Shown: positions 18,360 through 27,977, numbered from the stretch's first letter. The stretch is 64,000 nt of DNA from Paraburkholderia elongata (GCF_013177735.1 NZ_WOEZ01000123.1:1-64000); one strand, 5' to 3'. Made by a program: numbers and translations. The notes: generated from the sequence alone by a model not told the origin.

Positions 18360-19322
18360 ATGAGCGACGATCACGATCGGATGACCCTTGCCGCGCCCGG
18401 CGCCGTTCTTGCCAACGTGGAGGTGGTGTCGGCCATTCGCTCGCGCACACCGCTGTGGCGCCGCGTGCTGCGGAACTGGTCGGTGCGCCTGGGATGCGGC
18501 GCACTGGTGCTTCTGGTCTTCGTAGCCGTTGCCGCACCGTGGCTTGGCACGATCGACCCGACCGCGATGGATCCGGCGAGCGCCAACCTCTTGCCCGGCG
18601 CGAGGGCCGAATTCAGTGATCTGTCCGGCGCGACGTTCCAACACTTCTTCCTGATGGGCACCGACAGTCTTGGCCGGGATACCTGGAGCCGGGTCGTATA
18701 CGGTGCGCGCGTGTCCCTGTCGGTCGGCATCTCGGTGGCACTGCTGGCACTCACCTTCGGTGCACTGGTTGGCGTGGCGGCGGGGTATTTTCGCCGGCTC
18801 GACGACATCATCATGCGCGCCATGGACAGCTTGATGGCGATTCCCAGCATCCTGTTCGCGATTACGCTGATGGCGCTCTGGCGGCCGACGCTGGTCACGG
18901 TGATTGTCGCGATCACGATTCCTGAAATTCCGCGCGTCGCGCGGTTGGTTCGCTCGATCGTGCTGACCATTCGCGAGGAACCCTACATCGAGGCCGCCAT
19001 TTCGTTGGCCACGCCGACCGTCAAGATTCTGTGGCGTCATATTCTGCCGAATGCAATCGCCCCGCTGATCGTGCAGGGCACCTACGTGTGCGCGTCGGCG
19101 ATCCTGGTGGAAGCGATCCTGTCGTTTCTCGGCGTCGGCCTGCCGCCGGATATTCCGACGTGGGGCAACGTCATGGCCGACGGGCGCATGCAGTTCAACC
19201 AATATCCTCAGACCGTGCTGTTTCCAGGTGTTTTCCTGGCGCTGACGGTGCTGGCGGTCAACATCCTGGGCGATGGATTGCGTGACACGCTCGATCCGAA
19301 ATTCAACAAACGGGGGAGCTGA
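18360..19322 (+). CDS. ABC importer permease, DppC type
   Basis: A 320-residue partner permease with the DppC/OppC N-terminal region and motifs MGTDSLGRDTWSRVVYGARV, the EAA-type loop EAAISLATPTVKILWRHILPN and the C-terminal GDGLRDTLDPKF. An ATG at 18360 with an AAAGGA ribosome site is preferred over a GTG at 18342. It forms the channel with the preceding permease. Confidence 0.92.
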   Translation: MSDDHDRMTLAAPGAVLANVEVVSAIRSRTPLWRRVLRNWSVRLGCGALVLLVFVAVAAPWLGTIDPTAMDPASANLLPGARAEFSDLSGATFQHFFLMGTDSLGRDTWSRVVYGARVSLSVGISVALLALTFGALVGVAAGYFRRLDDIIMRAMDSLMAIPSILFAITLMALWRPTLVTVIVAITIPEIPRVARLVRSIVLTIREEPYIEAAISLATPTVKILWRHILPNAIAPLIVQGTYVCASAILVEAILSFLGVGLPPDIPTWGNVMADGRMQFNQYPQTVLFPGVFLALTVLAVNILGDGLRDTLDPKFNKRGS

Positions 19323-19326
19323 CGCG

Positions 19327-20985
19327 ATGCGCGACTTCGACTTCAAAACGGCAGCACCATCCGCCGCCGGGCCGGCCACAACCGTCCTCGCCGTGAATAA
19401 CCTGACCATTTCTCTGCCGGCTGGTGCCGACCGCCCCCATGCGATCCGGCATGCCTCGCTCGACGTGCGGCAGGGGGAGATTGTCTGCCTGCTGGGCGAG
19501 TCGGGCTCAGGCAAATCGGTGATCGCGCAGGCAGTGATGGGCTTGCTGCCGGCGTCGCTCAAGGCGGTGGACGGCGGTATCGAACTACTCGGCGAAGACG
19601 TGCTGACAGCAAGCCCGGACCGCATCCGCCAATTGCGCGGCGAAAAAATGGCGATGGTTTTCCAGGAGCCGATGACGGCCCTCAATCCGATCATGACGTG
19701 CGGCGCGCAGGTCGATGAGATGCTGGCACAGCATAGCCGTGCCGGCGTCGGCGAGAGGCGCCGACGCATTCTCGAGATCTTCGCCCACGTCAGGCTGCCG
19801 GAACCGGAGCGTATCTACGCGTCTTATCCGCATCAGTTGTCGGGCGGACAGCGCCAGCGCATCGTGATTGCAATGGCGCTGATCCTGAAGCCGTTGCTGC
19901 TGATCTGCGACGAGCCCACCACAGCGCTCGACGTCACGACCCAGGCCGAGATTCTCAAGCTGATTCGTGAATTGCAGACTGAGAGCGGAACCGCCGTGCT
20001 GTTCATCACCCACGATTTCGGCGTCGTCGCCGAGATTGCTGACCGTGTCGTTGTGTTGCGGTTGGGCGACATGGTCGAGCAGGGCGCCAAGTTGCAAGTG
20101 TTGCAGCAGCCGCGCGAGCCCTATACCCGTATGTTGCTGGCAGCCGTCCCCGCGCTGGTGCCGCGTACGCGCCCCCCGGTGGAGAAAGCCTATCCCCTGC
20201 TCGACGCACGCGGGATCGGGAAGACCTATGTGACGGGTTCCTGGCCCGGCCGCAAGCGCGAGGTGCGGGCGGCCAGTGATGTCTCGCTGACGGTGCATCC
20301 GGGCGAAACGGTCGGAATTGTGGGCGAGTCCGGTTCGGGAAAATCGACTGTCGCGCGCTGCGTTGCGCGGCTGATCGAGCCGACCGCCGGCGATATCTTC
20401 GCCGGCGGCCGATCGGTGGCCAAAGCGCGCGGCCGCGCGCTATATCCGTTCCGGCGCGGCGTACAGGTCGTGTTCCAGGATCCTTACCGGTCGCTGGATC
20501 CACGCCAGACAGTGGGTGCCTCGATCGTCGAAGGGCCGTTGAATTTCGGCGTGCCGTACGCTCAAGCGTGGCGACGTGCTGAAGAACTGATGACGCTGGT
20601 ACGGCTCAGGCCCGATGCGCTGAACCGCTACCCTAGCGAATTCTCTGGCGGCCAGCGGCAACGCATCTCGATCGCGCGGGCGCTGGCATGCGAGCCACAA
20701 GTGTTGATCGCCGACGAGGCGGTGTCCGCGCTCGACGTCTCGGTCCAGGCGCAAATTCTCGAACTACTGGATGACATTCAGCAGCGGCTGCGGATCGGCA
20801 TTCTGTTCATTACACACGATCTGCGGGTGGCCAGCCAGATCTGCGATCGCGTCATCGTGATGAGGCGCGGCGCGATTGTCGAGGAAGGGGCGATCCAGGA
20901 CGTGTTCCTCTCGCCGCGCCACGAATATACGCGGGCCTTGCTGGCGGCGGCGCCAGGGCGCGGCTTTGCGTTCGGCGCCGCTTGA
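19327..20985 (+). CDS. Fused dual ABC ATPase (DppD-DppF in one chain)
   Basis: About 552 residues with two complete ABC ATPase modules in tandem: first GESGSGKS, LSGGQRQRIVIA and ICDEPTTALDV; second GESGSGKSTVARC, FSGGQRQRISIA and IADEAVSALDV. Each half corresponds to one of the two ATPases of a dipeptide-type importer, so the operon needs no further ATPase. Start at ATG 19327 follows a GGGGAG site; earlier in-frame codons lie inside the upstream permease gene. Such fusions are a known variant, similar to GsiA. Confidence 0.93.
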   Translation: MRDFDFKTAAPSAAGPATTVLAVNNLTISLPAGADRPHAIRHASLDVRQGEIVCLLGESGSGKSVIAQAVMGLLPASLKAVDGGIELLGEDVLTASPDRIRQLRGEKMAMVFQEPMTALNPIMTCGAQVDEMLAQHSRAGVGERRRRILEIFAHVRLPEPERIYASYPHQLSGGQRQRIVIAMALILKPLLLICDEPTTALDVTTQAEILKLIRELQTESGTAVLFITHDFGVVAEIADRVVVLRLGDMVEQGAKLQVLQQPREPYTRMLLAAVPALVPRTRPPVEKAYPLLDARGIGKTYVTGSWPGRKREVRAASDVSLTVHPGETVGIVGESGSGKSTVARCVARLIEPTAGDIFAGGRSVAKARGRALYPFRRGVQVVFQDPYRSLDPRQTVGASIVEGPLNFGVPYAQAWRRAEELMTLVRLRPDALNRYPSEFSGGQRQRISIARALACEPQVLIADEAVSALDVSVQAQILELLDDIQQRLRIGILFITHDLRVASQICDRVIVMRRGAIVEEGAIQDVFLSPRHEYTRALLAAAPGRGFAFGAA

Positions 20986-21010
20986 CAACGGGTAAAGGAA
21001 TAGGGCAAGT

Positions 21011-22537
21011 ATGGACAACTCTCTGGTTTCGCTCTCCGCGGACGCGGCGCGGCGTCTGATAGGTAGCCGGCAGGTGTCGCCTGTCGAATTGCTGGAGGCT
21101 TGCATCGCGCGGATCGAAGCGCTGAACCCCGCTGTCAATGCGGTCGCTGCGACCTGCTTCGGGCGTGCGCGCATCGAGGCGAAGCGCGCGGAGGAGGCCG
21201 TATTGCGCGGTGAGCCGCTGGGCCTGCTGCACGGCTTGCCGCTTGGCGTGAAGGATCTCGAGGAGACGGCAGGCCTGCTCACCACCTATGGCTCGCCGCT
21301 GTTTCGCTCGAACGTGCCGCAGCGCGATAGCGTGATGGTGGCCCGCTTGCGCGCCGCGGGCGCGATCGTCGCGGCGAAGACCAATGTGCCGGAAATGGGC
21401 GCGGGCGCCAACACGCGTAATGTCGTGTGGGGGGCGACCGGCAATCCCTTCAATCCGATGATGAACGCCGGCGGCTCCTCGGGCGGTTCGGCCGCCGCGC
21501 TCGCCACCGATATGCTGCCGCTTTGTACCGGCTCCGACATGGGCGGATCGCTGCGCATCCCCGCGGCGCTGTGCGGCGTGGTTGGCTTCCGTCCTTCGCC
21601 TGGACTGGTGCCGAACGACAGCAAGCCGCTTGGCTGGACGCCGATCTCGGTGATCGGCCCGATGGGGCGCGAAATCGCCGACATACGCCTGCTGCTGGCG
21701 GCGAGTGTCGGTCTCGACGCTAGCGATCCGTTGGGCGAGGATGCTGATCCTTCCGCCTTCGCACAGCGTGCGCAGGTCGACCTCTGCACGCTGCGCGTCG
21801 CCTACACGGAGGACTTCGGTGTCTGCGAGGTCGACGACGCGCTGGGCTCGACCTTCCGTGCCAAGATTGCCAAGCTGTCCCGCTACGTGAAGGTCTGCGA
21901 GCCGCTCGAGATCGATGTGGGTGAAATCGACCGGTGCTTCGACGTGATCCGCGCGCAGAACTTCGTCGCCAGTTTTCAGGATGCCTACCAGCGCGACCCC
22001 GCTTCGCTCGGGCCCAACACCCGAAGCAACTACGAAATGGGGCAATCAATGTCCCTCGCCGACGTGGTCTGGGCGCATGCCGAACAGACCCGCCTGTTTC
22101 GCAGTTTCCAGGAAAAGTTCCAGGATTACGACCTGATCGTCTCGCCGACCTCACCGATTTCGCCCTTTCCATGGTCGCAAACTTATCTGGCCGAGATCAA
22201 CGGGCGGCCGCTCGCGAACTATTACCGCTGGCTGGCACTTACCTATGTGATCACGCTGGCGACCAATCCGGCTTTGTCGCTACCGTGCGGCCTCGACCAT
22301 GCCGGCATGCCGTTCGGCCTGCAGTTGGTTGGGCCGTTTCGCGGTGATCGTCGCCTGCTCGACATCGCCCAGGCGTTCGAGACGGCCTGGCGGCACGATG
22401 AAGCGCTCCGGCGTCCGCGGCCCGATCTGACGAAACTGTTGCAGCCGATCGCCGCGCTCAAGTCTATCGTCACCGACCCGCCGTTGACGGCGATGACCGC
22501 CGAAGCGGACGCCAGCGTGGTGCGGCCCGCAGTGTGA
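21011..22537 (+). CDS. Amidase signature family hydrolase (second copy)
   Basis: A 508-residue amidase with Lys81 in LPLGVKDLEET, cis-Ser156 in AGGSSGGSAAALA and nucleophile Ser180 in DMGGSLRIPAALCG, the standard 24-residue serine spacing. It lies 25 bp behind the fused ATPase with an AAGGAATAGGG ribosome site, so it is the hydrolytic end of the importer operon: amide or peptide in, acid plus ammonia or amine out. It is not a recent duplicate of the 9490-10824 amidase; the two differ throughout outside the signature. Confidence 0.9.
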   Translation: MDNSLVSLSADAARRLIGSRQVSPVELLEACIARIEALNPAVNAVAATCFGRARIEAKRAEEAVLRGEPLGLLHGLPLGVKDLEETAGLLTTYGSPLFRSNVPQRDSVMVARLRAAGAIVAAKTNVPEMGAGANTRNVVWGATGNPFNPMMNAGGSSGGSAAALATDMLPLCTGSDMGGSLRIPAALCGVVGFRPSPGLVPNDSKPLGWTPISVIGPMGREIADIRLLLAASVGLDASDPLGEDADPSAFAQRAQVDLCTLRVAYTEDFGVCEVDDALGSTFRAKIAKLSRYVKVCEPLEIDVGEIDRCFDVIRAQNFVASFQDAYQRDPASLGPNTRSNYEMGQSMSLADVVWAHAEQTRLFRSFQEKFQDYDLIVSPTSPISPFPWSQTYLAEINGRPLANYYRWLALTYVITLATNPALSLPCGLDHAGMPFGLQLVGPFRGDRRLLDIAQAFETAWRHDEALRRPRPDLTKLLQPIAALKSIVTDPPLTAMTAEADASVVRPAV

Positions 22538-22590
22538 CGGGCGCTGCTGCCGCTGGCACTCATGCTATCGACTACCTGTTGTCCGACGCG

Positions 22591-22613
22591 TTCGCCGCTT
22601 AACTGGCGGCGAA
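22591..22613 (+). terminator. Hairpin after the importer-amidase operon
   Basis: A perfect 8-bp stem (TTCGCCGC / GCGGCGAA, 7-base loop) 54 bp past the amidase stop. There is no T-run, so it may be a weak or Rho-assisted end of transcription rather than a classical terminator. Confidence 0.35.
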
Positions 22614-22735
22614 GATCGCTCCCGCGTGCGCGATGCGCGTATGGCCGAGCTTTATACCGCCGCAGTGCATCGATACCTTCTATCTGACTTTTCTGTTACC
22701 CACTCGTCACATTTCACCAAGAGGGATCCCTACCC

Positions 22736-23749
22736 ATGGAAGACTATTTTGTATTCAATGCCGGAAACGTGGTGTTGCAATCTGGTATCACGTTCAGAGA
22801 TGCCAAGCTCGCCTATCAAACCTACGGAAAGTTGAACGCGGAAAAATCGAACGTCATTCTGTATATGACGTCATTTTCTGCGCATCACTATGACATCGAG
22901 TGGATGGTCGGTCCGGGCAAGGCGCTAGACACCGACAAGTACTTCGTCGTTATTCCGAATCTGTTCGGCAATGGACTGTCGTCCTCGCCCAGCAACGCAA
23001 CCGAGCCCTTTAGCGGAAGCCGTTGGCCGAATTTCACGATTGCCGATAACGTCGCGATTCAACACCAACTCCTGACGCAAGAACTCGGCATCGAAGTTTT
23101 GCAATTGGCGTGCGGGTGGTCGATGGGCGGATTGCAGGCGTATCAATGGGCGGCAATGTATCCGGACATGGTCAGGCGGCTAGTCGTGCTCTGCGGCGCG
23201 GCAAAGACCTCGCCGCACAATCAGGTATTCATCGAGGGCGTGCGCGCGACCCTGACGACGGATCCCGGTTTTCAAAACGGAACGTTCATCGAGCGTCCCG
23301 AGCGCGGTCTGCGGGCCATGGGCCGCAACTACGCCGCCATGGCGATGTCGCAAACGTTTTATCGTGACGAGGTGTGGCGGCAGGCCGGCTTCTCCTCGCT
23401 TGAAGACTTTCTCGCGATGTCGTGGGAAGCGAATTTCCTGAAGCGCGATGGCAACAACCTGCTGGCTCACCTATGGACATGGCAACACGCAAACATCGCG
23501 GCCAATTCCAAATATAACGGCGATTTTCAAGCGGCGCTGAAAGCGATTACGGCGAAGGCGTTGATCATGCCAAGCGAAACCGACCTGTATTTCCAGGTGG
23601 AAGACAACCGTCTCGAGGTCGAGCAAATGCGAAACGCCAGGCTCCTTCCCATTTCGTCGATATGGGGCCATCGCGCCGGGCTGCCGACAGCCAATCTGGA
23701 CGATGCCGCGTTTATTTCCGCCGCGATAACCCGGCATCTTGAGGACTGA
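22736..23749 (+). CDS. Alpha/beta hydrolase, MetX (homoserine acyltransferase)-like
   Basis: A 337-residue alpha/beta-hydrolase of the homoserine O-acetyltransferase superfamily. The opening LQSGITFRDAKLAYQTYGKLN is typical, the nucleophile elbow is ACGWSMGGLQAYQWA near residue 127, a late Asp lies in MPSETDLYF and the C-terminal His in IWGHRAGLP, completing a Ser-Asp-His triad. Real MetX genes usually sit with metW; here the neighbours are amidases and transporters, and the N-terminal 150 bp is less GC-rich than its surroundings. It may act as an acyl-amide or ester hydrolase or acyltransferase in this pathway. AGAGGGAT precedes the ATG. Confidence 0.85.
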   Translation: MEDYFVFNAGNVVLQSGITFRDAKLAYQTYGKLNAEKSNVILYMTSFSAHHYDIEWMVGPGKALDTDKYFVVIPNLFGNGLSSSPSNATEPFSGSRWPNFTIADNVAIQHQLLTQELGIEVLQLACGWSMGGLQAYQWAAMYPDMVRRLVVLCGAAKTSPHNQVFIEGVRATLTTDPGFQNGTFIERPERGLRAMGRNYAAMAMSQTFYRDEVWRQAGFSSLEDFLAMSWEANFLKRDGNNLLAHLWTWQHANIAANSKYNGDFQAALKAITAKALIMPSETDLYFQVEDNRLEVEQMRNARLLPISSIWGHRAGLPTANLDDAAFISAAITRHLED

Positions 23750-24060
23750 CGTGCTGGACATGCCGCGGCTGCGTCTCGCGTTTCTCTTGCAGTCCTCCAT
23801 CGGCACCGCAAGCCTCCACGCCGATGCTGTCGAACAACATTGCGGAAGTCGCTGATGCGGATGGGCGAGCGACTGCAACATGTCGGTCGGGACGCCACAG
23901 GCGTCCCCGGCATGACAATTATCCGGCCCAACGCGCCGTGGCTCTAGGTCTGCCAATGTTGCGCTCGGGATCGGTGCAACGGCGGTATTGGGTTGCGCAG
24001 TGCACCTTTCTCGCGCGCGCCGTGCATGGTTTTTGCGCATGGTCGCGTGTGCATCGCGGT

Positions 24061-24175
24061 ATGAAAAACGCCTGATTTGTCCATGAAAACGGGGTTTCCC
24101 GCATCGTGGCACACTTCGTGCAAATCGAAGTAATATGGAAATGGAAATTATTGAAAATTGCAACTATATCGACGT
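24061..24175 (+). promoter_or_regulatory. Control module copy C
   Basis: Contains GTGGCACACTTCGTGC (24106-24121, dyad with GCAC/GTGC arms) and, about 28 bp later, GGAAATTATTGAAAATTGCAA, a diverged form of the second element. The upstream part matches copy B from about 23960. A marR remnant and then the OFA transporter follow directly. This is the most diverged copy of the four. Confidence 0.58.
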
Positions 24176-24195
24176 GATGCAAGCGCACTAGCAGA

Positions 24196-24312
24196 TTGTC
24201 GAAGGTGCCGTTTTCAAAGCTGGGTCATCTGAACTTACGTTTCGATGTACTGAGCGTGTTGTCCAGGAGCGTGGCGTCGCGCCTCCAGACAAGCTCGCTG
24301 CCTGAGTCATTT
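24196..24312 (+). pseudogene. marR remnant, N-terminal part only
   Basis: Translated from the TTG at 24196 this reads LSKVPFSKLGHLNLRFDVLS..., matching the start of the intact MarR (MSKAPYPRLEHLNFRLDVLS) and continuing to VASRL. The match then stops and jumps to the region around the old stop codon (CTGAGTCATTT here, CTGAATCATTT after the intact gene). About 115 codons in the middle and C-terminus, including the recognition helix, are lost. The deletion is different from the one at 15547, so the two copies decayed separately. The original ATG position now reads TTG. Confidence 0.78.
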
Positions 24313-24341
24313 CGTGGCACCTCTTCGTACGGAGTTGAAGC

Positions 24342-25628
24342 ATGAGCACCCAGAATTTCGGCGCCCACACCCGTGCACCGTTTGCACTTTCACTACACAG
24401 CCGCTGGTGGCAATTGTTGTGCGGCCTCGTATGTGCGATGGTCGCGTCCAATCCCCAATACATCTGGACTTTGCTGACGCGCCCGCTGACAGCGCAGCTC
24501 GGCGTGTCGCTGCCGAGTTTGCAGGTCACCTTCTCCATTCTCATTGTCTGCCAGACGTTTCTGTCGCCGCTCGAGGGCTATTTGATCGAGCGCTTTGGGC
24601 CGCGCTGGCTGCTGGCCGCGGGTGGCGCGATCACGGGGCTCAGCTGGGTACTGACGAGCCGCGCGGAGTCTCTGCTGTCCGTTTATCTCTGCTATGGCGT
24701 TCTCGGGGGAATCGGCGTAGGTATTGTCGTGGTCGGCACGATCGGGCTGATGGCACGCTGGTTCCCAGACCGTCGCGGTTTTGCGATAGGCGTAGTGATG
24801 GCGGGCTTCGGCATGGGCGCAATGCTCACGACGTTTCCGATCACCAATAGCATCGCCAAGTACGGCTATCAGCATACGCTGGCCGTCTATGGCGTGATCC
24901 TCAGCGTGATCGGCATACTTGCCGCCCTCGGCATGAGGCTGCCGCCTCCTGGCTACATGGCGGACTGGCGGCCGCAGAGAGCCGCCGCGGCTGTACCTGA
25001 CACGCGGCCCGGCAAGATGCTGCGCACGCCGTTGTTCTGGCTGATGTTTGTGATGATGTCGATGATGGCGACCTCCGGCCTGATGGTGACTTCGCAAATG
25101 GCAGTCTTCACGCGAGATTTCGGCCTGGCGGGGGTCACCGTGTTCGGCCTCGCAGCGTTGCCGCTTGCGTTGACGATTGATCGCGTGGCGAACGGCGTGA
25201 CGCGGCCTATGTTCGGATGGATCTCCGACCTGATCGGGCGCGAGCACACGATGCTGATCGCATTCGGGATGGAAGCAGTAGCGATGACCTTGTGGCTCAC
25301 GTTGCGGCACGATCCGTTGTTGTTCGTGCTGCTGTCTGGCGTCGTCTTTCTCGGCTGGGGCGAGATTTTTTCGCTTTTCCCTTCGACGCTCACGGACACC
25401 TTTGGCGGCAAACATGCGATCGTCAACTACGCGTGCCTGTCTTATGCGCAAGGTATCGGTTCGATCCTGGGCGGACCGGTGGCCGCGCTACTCCACCAGC
25501 ATACGGGCGGCTGGGACGCGGTGTTCGGTACGGCTATCGCATTGGATGGTTGTACCGCTGTGCTCGCGATCGCCGCACTCAGGCCGATGCGCCGAGCGTG
25601 GTTTGCCCGCGCATCCAGACGCGCGTAA
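24342..25628 (+). CDS. OFA-family MFS transporter (second copy)
   Basis: A 428-residue, 12-helix paralogue of 6377-7639, sharing SNPQYIWTLLTRPL, ARWFPDRRGFAIGV, ATSGLMVTSQMAVF and FSLFPSTLTDTFGG. It likely exchanges carboxylates. ATG has a GGAG ribosome site. It heads a plus-strand unit with the M20 amidohydrolase and the serine hydrolase and sits behind control module copy C. Having paired OFA carriers next to two separate amide-hydrolysis sets suggests related but distinct substrates. Confidence 0.9.
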   Translation: MSTQNFGAHTRAPFALSLHSRWWQLLCGLVCAMVASNPQYIWTLLTRPLTAQLGVSLPSLQVTFSILIVCQTFLSPLEGYLIERFGPRWLLAAGGAITGLSWVLTSRAESLLSVYLCYGVLGGIGVGIVVVGTIGLMARWFPDRRGFAIGVVMAGFGMGAMLTTFPITNSIAKYGYQHTLAVYGVILSVIGILAALGMRLPPPGYMADWRPQRAAAAVPDTRPGKMLRTPLFWLMFVMMSMMATSGLMVTSQMAVFTRDFGLAGVTVFGLAALPLALTIDRVANGVTRPMFGWISDLIGREHTMLIAFGMEAVAMTLWLTLRHDPLLFVLLSGVVFLGWGEIFSLFPSTLTDTFGGKHAIVNYACLSYAQGIGSILGGPVAALLHQHTGGWDAVFGTAIALDGCTAVLAIAALRPMRRAWFARASRRA

Positions 25629-25754
25629 TGCAATCGGCCACGGCTAGCTTGCCAGGAACCGCGCCCACTCGAATCTGCAGCGGATGCTGCATCGCTTCGT
25701 CGATTCTCTGTTTTCTCGTCTCCTTAATTTTCCACTGAAAGGGATTAAATTCCG

Positions 25755-26906
25755 ATGGATAGCGACCTGATCGACCTGATGACGAAGTGGCGGCACGCAC
25801 TGCACTCCTGTCCGGAAACTGCGTTCGAGGAGGTCGCAACCGCAGACCTCGTCGCCGGCGTGTTGCGACAGTATGGCTTCGAGGTACATGGCAGCATCGG
25901 ACGAACCGGTGTGGTGGGTACCATGACCCGAAGCGCGGGACCCGCCATCGGCTTGCGAGCCGACATGGACGCACTGCCGATCGCTGAAGCCAATAGCTTC
26001 GCGCATCGGTCGCAACATGAAGGCAAGATGCATGCGTGTGGCCATGACGGCCACACTGCAATGCTGCTCGGCGCCGCTGTCGCGTTGAGCCGCGACCCCA
26101 GTTGGCGCGGCACGGTACATGTGATTTTTCAGCCGGCAGAAGAGGGGCCGGCGGGCGGTGGCAAGATGATGGTCGAAGAGGGACTCTTCGAGCGCTTTGC
26201 GTGTGACGCGGTGTTTGGTTTGCACAACTGGCCGGGCTTCCCGCGCGGACATTTTGCGATCAACGACGGTCCGATGATGGCATCGTTCGACACGTTCGAG
26301 ATTGTTGTCGACGGCAAGGGTTCGCATGCCGCGATGCCTGAGGAAGGGAGCGACGTGCTGGTGTGTGCTAGCCAGATCGTCACCGCATTGCAGACAATCA
26401 TAAGCCGACGAATTTCCCCGAAGGAATCAGGCGTCGTTAGCGTCACGCAAATTCACGGTGGCGAAGCGTGGAACGTACTGCCTGACCGTGCGGTCATTCG
26501 CGGCACCGTGCGTTGTTTTTCGATCGACGTGCAGGAACGAATTCGCTCGTCGATCGGCGAAGTTTCCACGGGTATAGCGCGCGCACTGGGCGCAAGCGCG
26601 ACGCTTGACTATCGCTACGCGTATCCGGCCACCATCAATAGTGCCGCTCAAGCCGATCTTGCAGCTGCGGCCGCCGAGGCGACCGTCGGCGCTTCCAGCG
26701 TGCGGCGAGGTTGTGTGCCTTCGATGGCCTCGGAGGATTTTGCGTTCATGCTGCACGCAAAGCCCGGCGCATACATCTGGATGGGCGTTGACGAGGCGAC
26801 TCCGGCAGCACCGCTCCACAATCCGCATTACGATTTCAACGATGCCGCGCTTGCGATCGGTGCAACTTATTGGGTGAACCTCGTCAAGCTGTTTTGTGCC
26901 CGGTAA
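25755..26906 (+). CDS. M20-family amidohydrolase (hippurate hydrolase-like)
   Basis: A 383-residue zinc peptidase/deacylase of the M20D group (hippurate hydrolase, IAA-amino-acid hydrolase, AbgA). Metal ligands are visible: Cys95 and His97 in MHACGHDGH, Glu129-Glu130 in FQPAEEGPAGG and a His in FGLHNWPGFPRG. The dimerisation-domain sequence GKGSHAAMPEEG is also present. It would cleave an N-acyl amino acid in the cytoplasm. It lies 127 bp after the OFA transporter and 9 bp before the serine hydrolase. Confidence 0.92.
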   Translation: MDSDLIDLMTKWRHALHSCPETAFEEVATADLVAGVLRQYGFEVHGSIGRTGVVGTMTRSAGPAIGLRADMDALPIAEANSFAHRSQHEGKMHACGHDGHTAMLLGAAVALSRDPSWRGTVHVIFQPAEEGPAGGGKMMVEEGLFERFACDAVFGLHNWPGFPRGHFAINDGPMMASFDTFEIVVDGKGSHAAMPEEGSDVLVCASQIVTALQTIISRRISPKESGVVSVTQIHGGEAWNVLPDRAVIRGTVRCFSIDVQERIRSSIGEVSTGIARALGASATLDYRYAYPATINSAAQADLAAAAAEATVGASSVRRGCVPSMASEDFAFMLHAKPGAYIWMGVDEATPAAPLHNPHYDFNDAALAIGATYWVNLVKLFCAR

Positions 26907-26915
26907 AGGACCCTC

Positions 26916-27977
26916 ATGCAACCTGCCAATCTCCAGCATGCCGTGCAATTCGCGATCGATCATGAAACGCCGTGGGACCGCGAGGTCGATGGCGTATGGG
27001 GCGTACATCCGGACGACCCGCCACCCTGGAACCGGCTGCTCGGACCGGTGCATGGGCGTGGCCCGGTGTCCGGCGTCATCACTCGGGACGGCCGGACGCT
27101 CACTTCGTGGGGCGAACCTGATCGTGCCGACCTGACCTTTAGCATTGCCAAGACTTATCTCGCGCTGCTGGCCGGCGTTGCGCACGATCGCGGCCTGATG
27201 CCCGATGTCGACGAGCCGGTGCACGTGCGGGTGCCTGGTATCGGCTTTGATGACGAGCACAACGCGAGCGTGGCCTGGGCGCATCTGCTGCAGCAGACAA
27301 GCGAATGGCAAGGCGTGTGTTTCGGCTTGCCCGACGAGGCCGACCACTACCGATACGTGAAATTCGGCAAGGAGCCGGATGGGAAGAAGGGGGATCGGCG
27401 GCCGCTACAGGCTCCCGGCACCTACTGGGAATACAACGACGTGCGCATAAACCAGTTTTCGCTGGCGCTGCTGCACCTGTTCCGCCGTCCGTTGCCAGAG
27501 GTGTTTCGCGAAGCGATCATGCGGCCACTCGACGCGAGCGAGAACTGGCAATGGGTCGGTTACGATAATGCCTGGGTGGAGGTGAGCGGGCAGCGCGTGC
27601 AGTCGGTTCCGGGCGGCACGCATTGGGGTGGCGGCCTGTCGATCAGCGCCCAGGACCAGATCAAGGTGGCCCAGCTGTTCCTGGGTCAGGGCAGCGTCAA
27701 CGGCCAGCACATCGTCTCCAGCGAGTGGCTGCAGCGCATGCTGACACCGTGTGCAATCGCACCGTTCTATGGCTACCTGGTCTGGCTTAACCACGAGCGC
27801 AGCGTCTTTCCGAGCGTGCCGGCCTCCAGCTACTTCGCAATTGGCGCGGGCGGTTCGTTCACCTGGATCGAACCTGAACGCCGGCTGGCGGTGGTGGTGC
27901 GCTGGCTCAATCCGGCGCATGCTGACGAATTTTTCGGTTTGGTGCTCAAGGCGATTGACGAGGGGGCGAGGGGCTAG
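26916..27977 (+). CDS. Serine hydrolase of the class C beta-lactamase fold
   Basis: A 353-residue protein with the SxxK nucleophile motif Ser76-Ile-Ala-Lys79 (FSIAKTYLAL) and the second-motif tyrosine in WEYNDVR (Tyr173). The glycine-rich segments GGTHWGGGLSIS and GAGGSF follow. The family includes esterases, D-aminopeptidases and amidases rather than true resistance enzymes. No signal peptide is seen, so it acts in the cytoplasm. The 9-bp spacing from the M20 gene and an AAAGGA ribosome site show cotranscription. A D-peptide or amide substrate fits the region but is inferred. Confidence 0.88.
   Translation: MQPANLQHAVQFAIDHETPWDREVDGVWGVHPDDPPPWNRLLGPVHGRGPVSGVITRDGRTLTSWGEPDRADLTFSIAKTYLALLAGVAHDRGLMPDVDEPVHVRVPGIGFDDEHNASVAWAHLLQQTSEWQGVCFGLPDEADHYRYVKFGKEPDGKKGDRRPLQAPGTYWEYNDVRINQFSLALLHLFRRPLPEVFREAIMRPLDASENWQWVGYDNAWVEVSGQRVQSVPGGTHWGGGLSISAQDQIKVAQLFLGQGSVNGQHIVSSEWLQRMLTPCAIAPFYGYLVWLNHERSVFPSVPASSYFAIGAGGSFTWIEPERRLAVVVRWLNPAHADEFFGLVLKAIDEGARG

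Noticed and set aside
17322..19769. An 815-codon open frame on the minus strand across the dipeptide importer genes
   Set aside because: It is antisense to clearly conserved permease and ATPase genes and is arginine/histidine/glutamine-rich without any motif, typical of high-GC antisense frames.
24393..25451. A 352-codon minus-strand frame opposite the OFA transporter
   Set aside because: Same kind of antisense artefact; the plus-strand protein has full family motifs.
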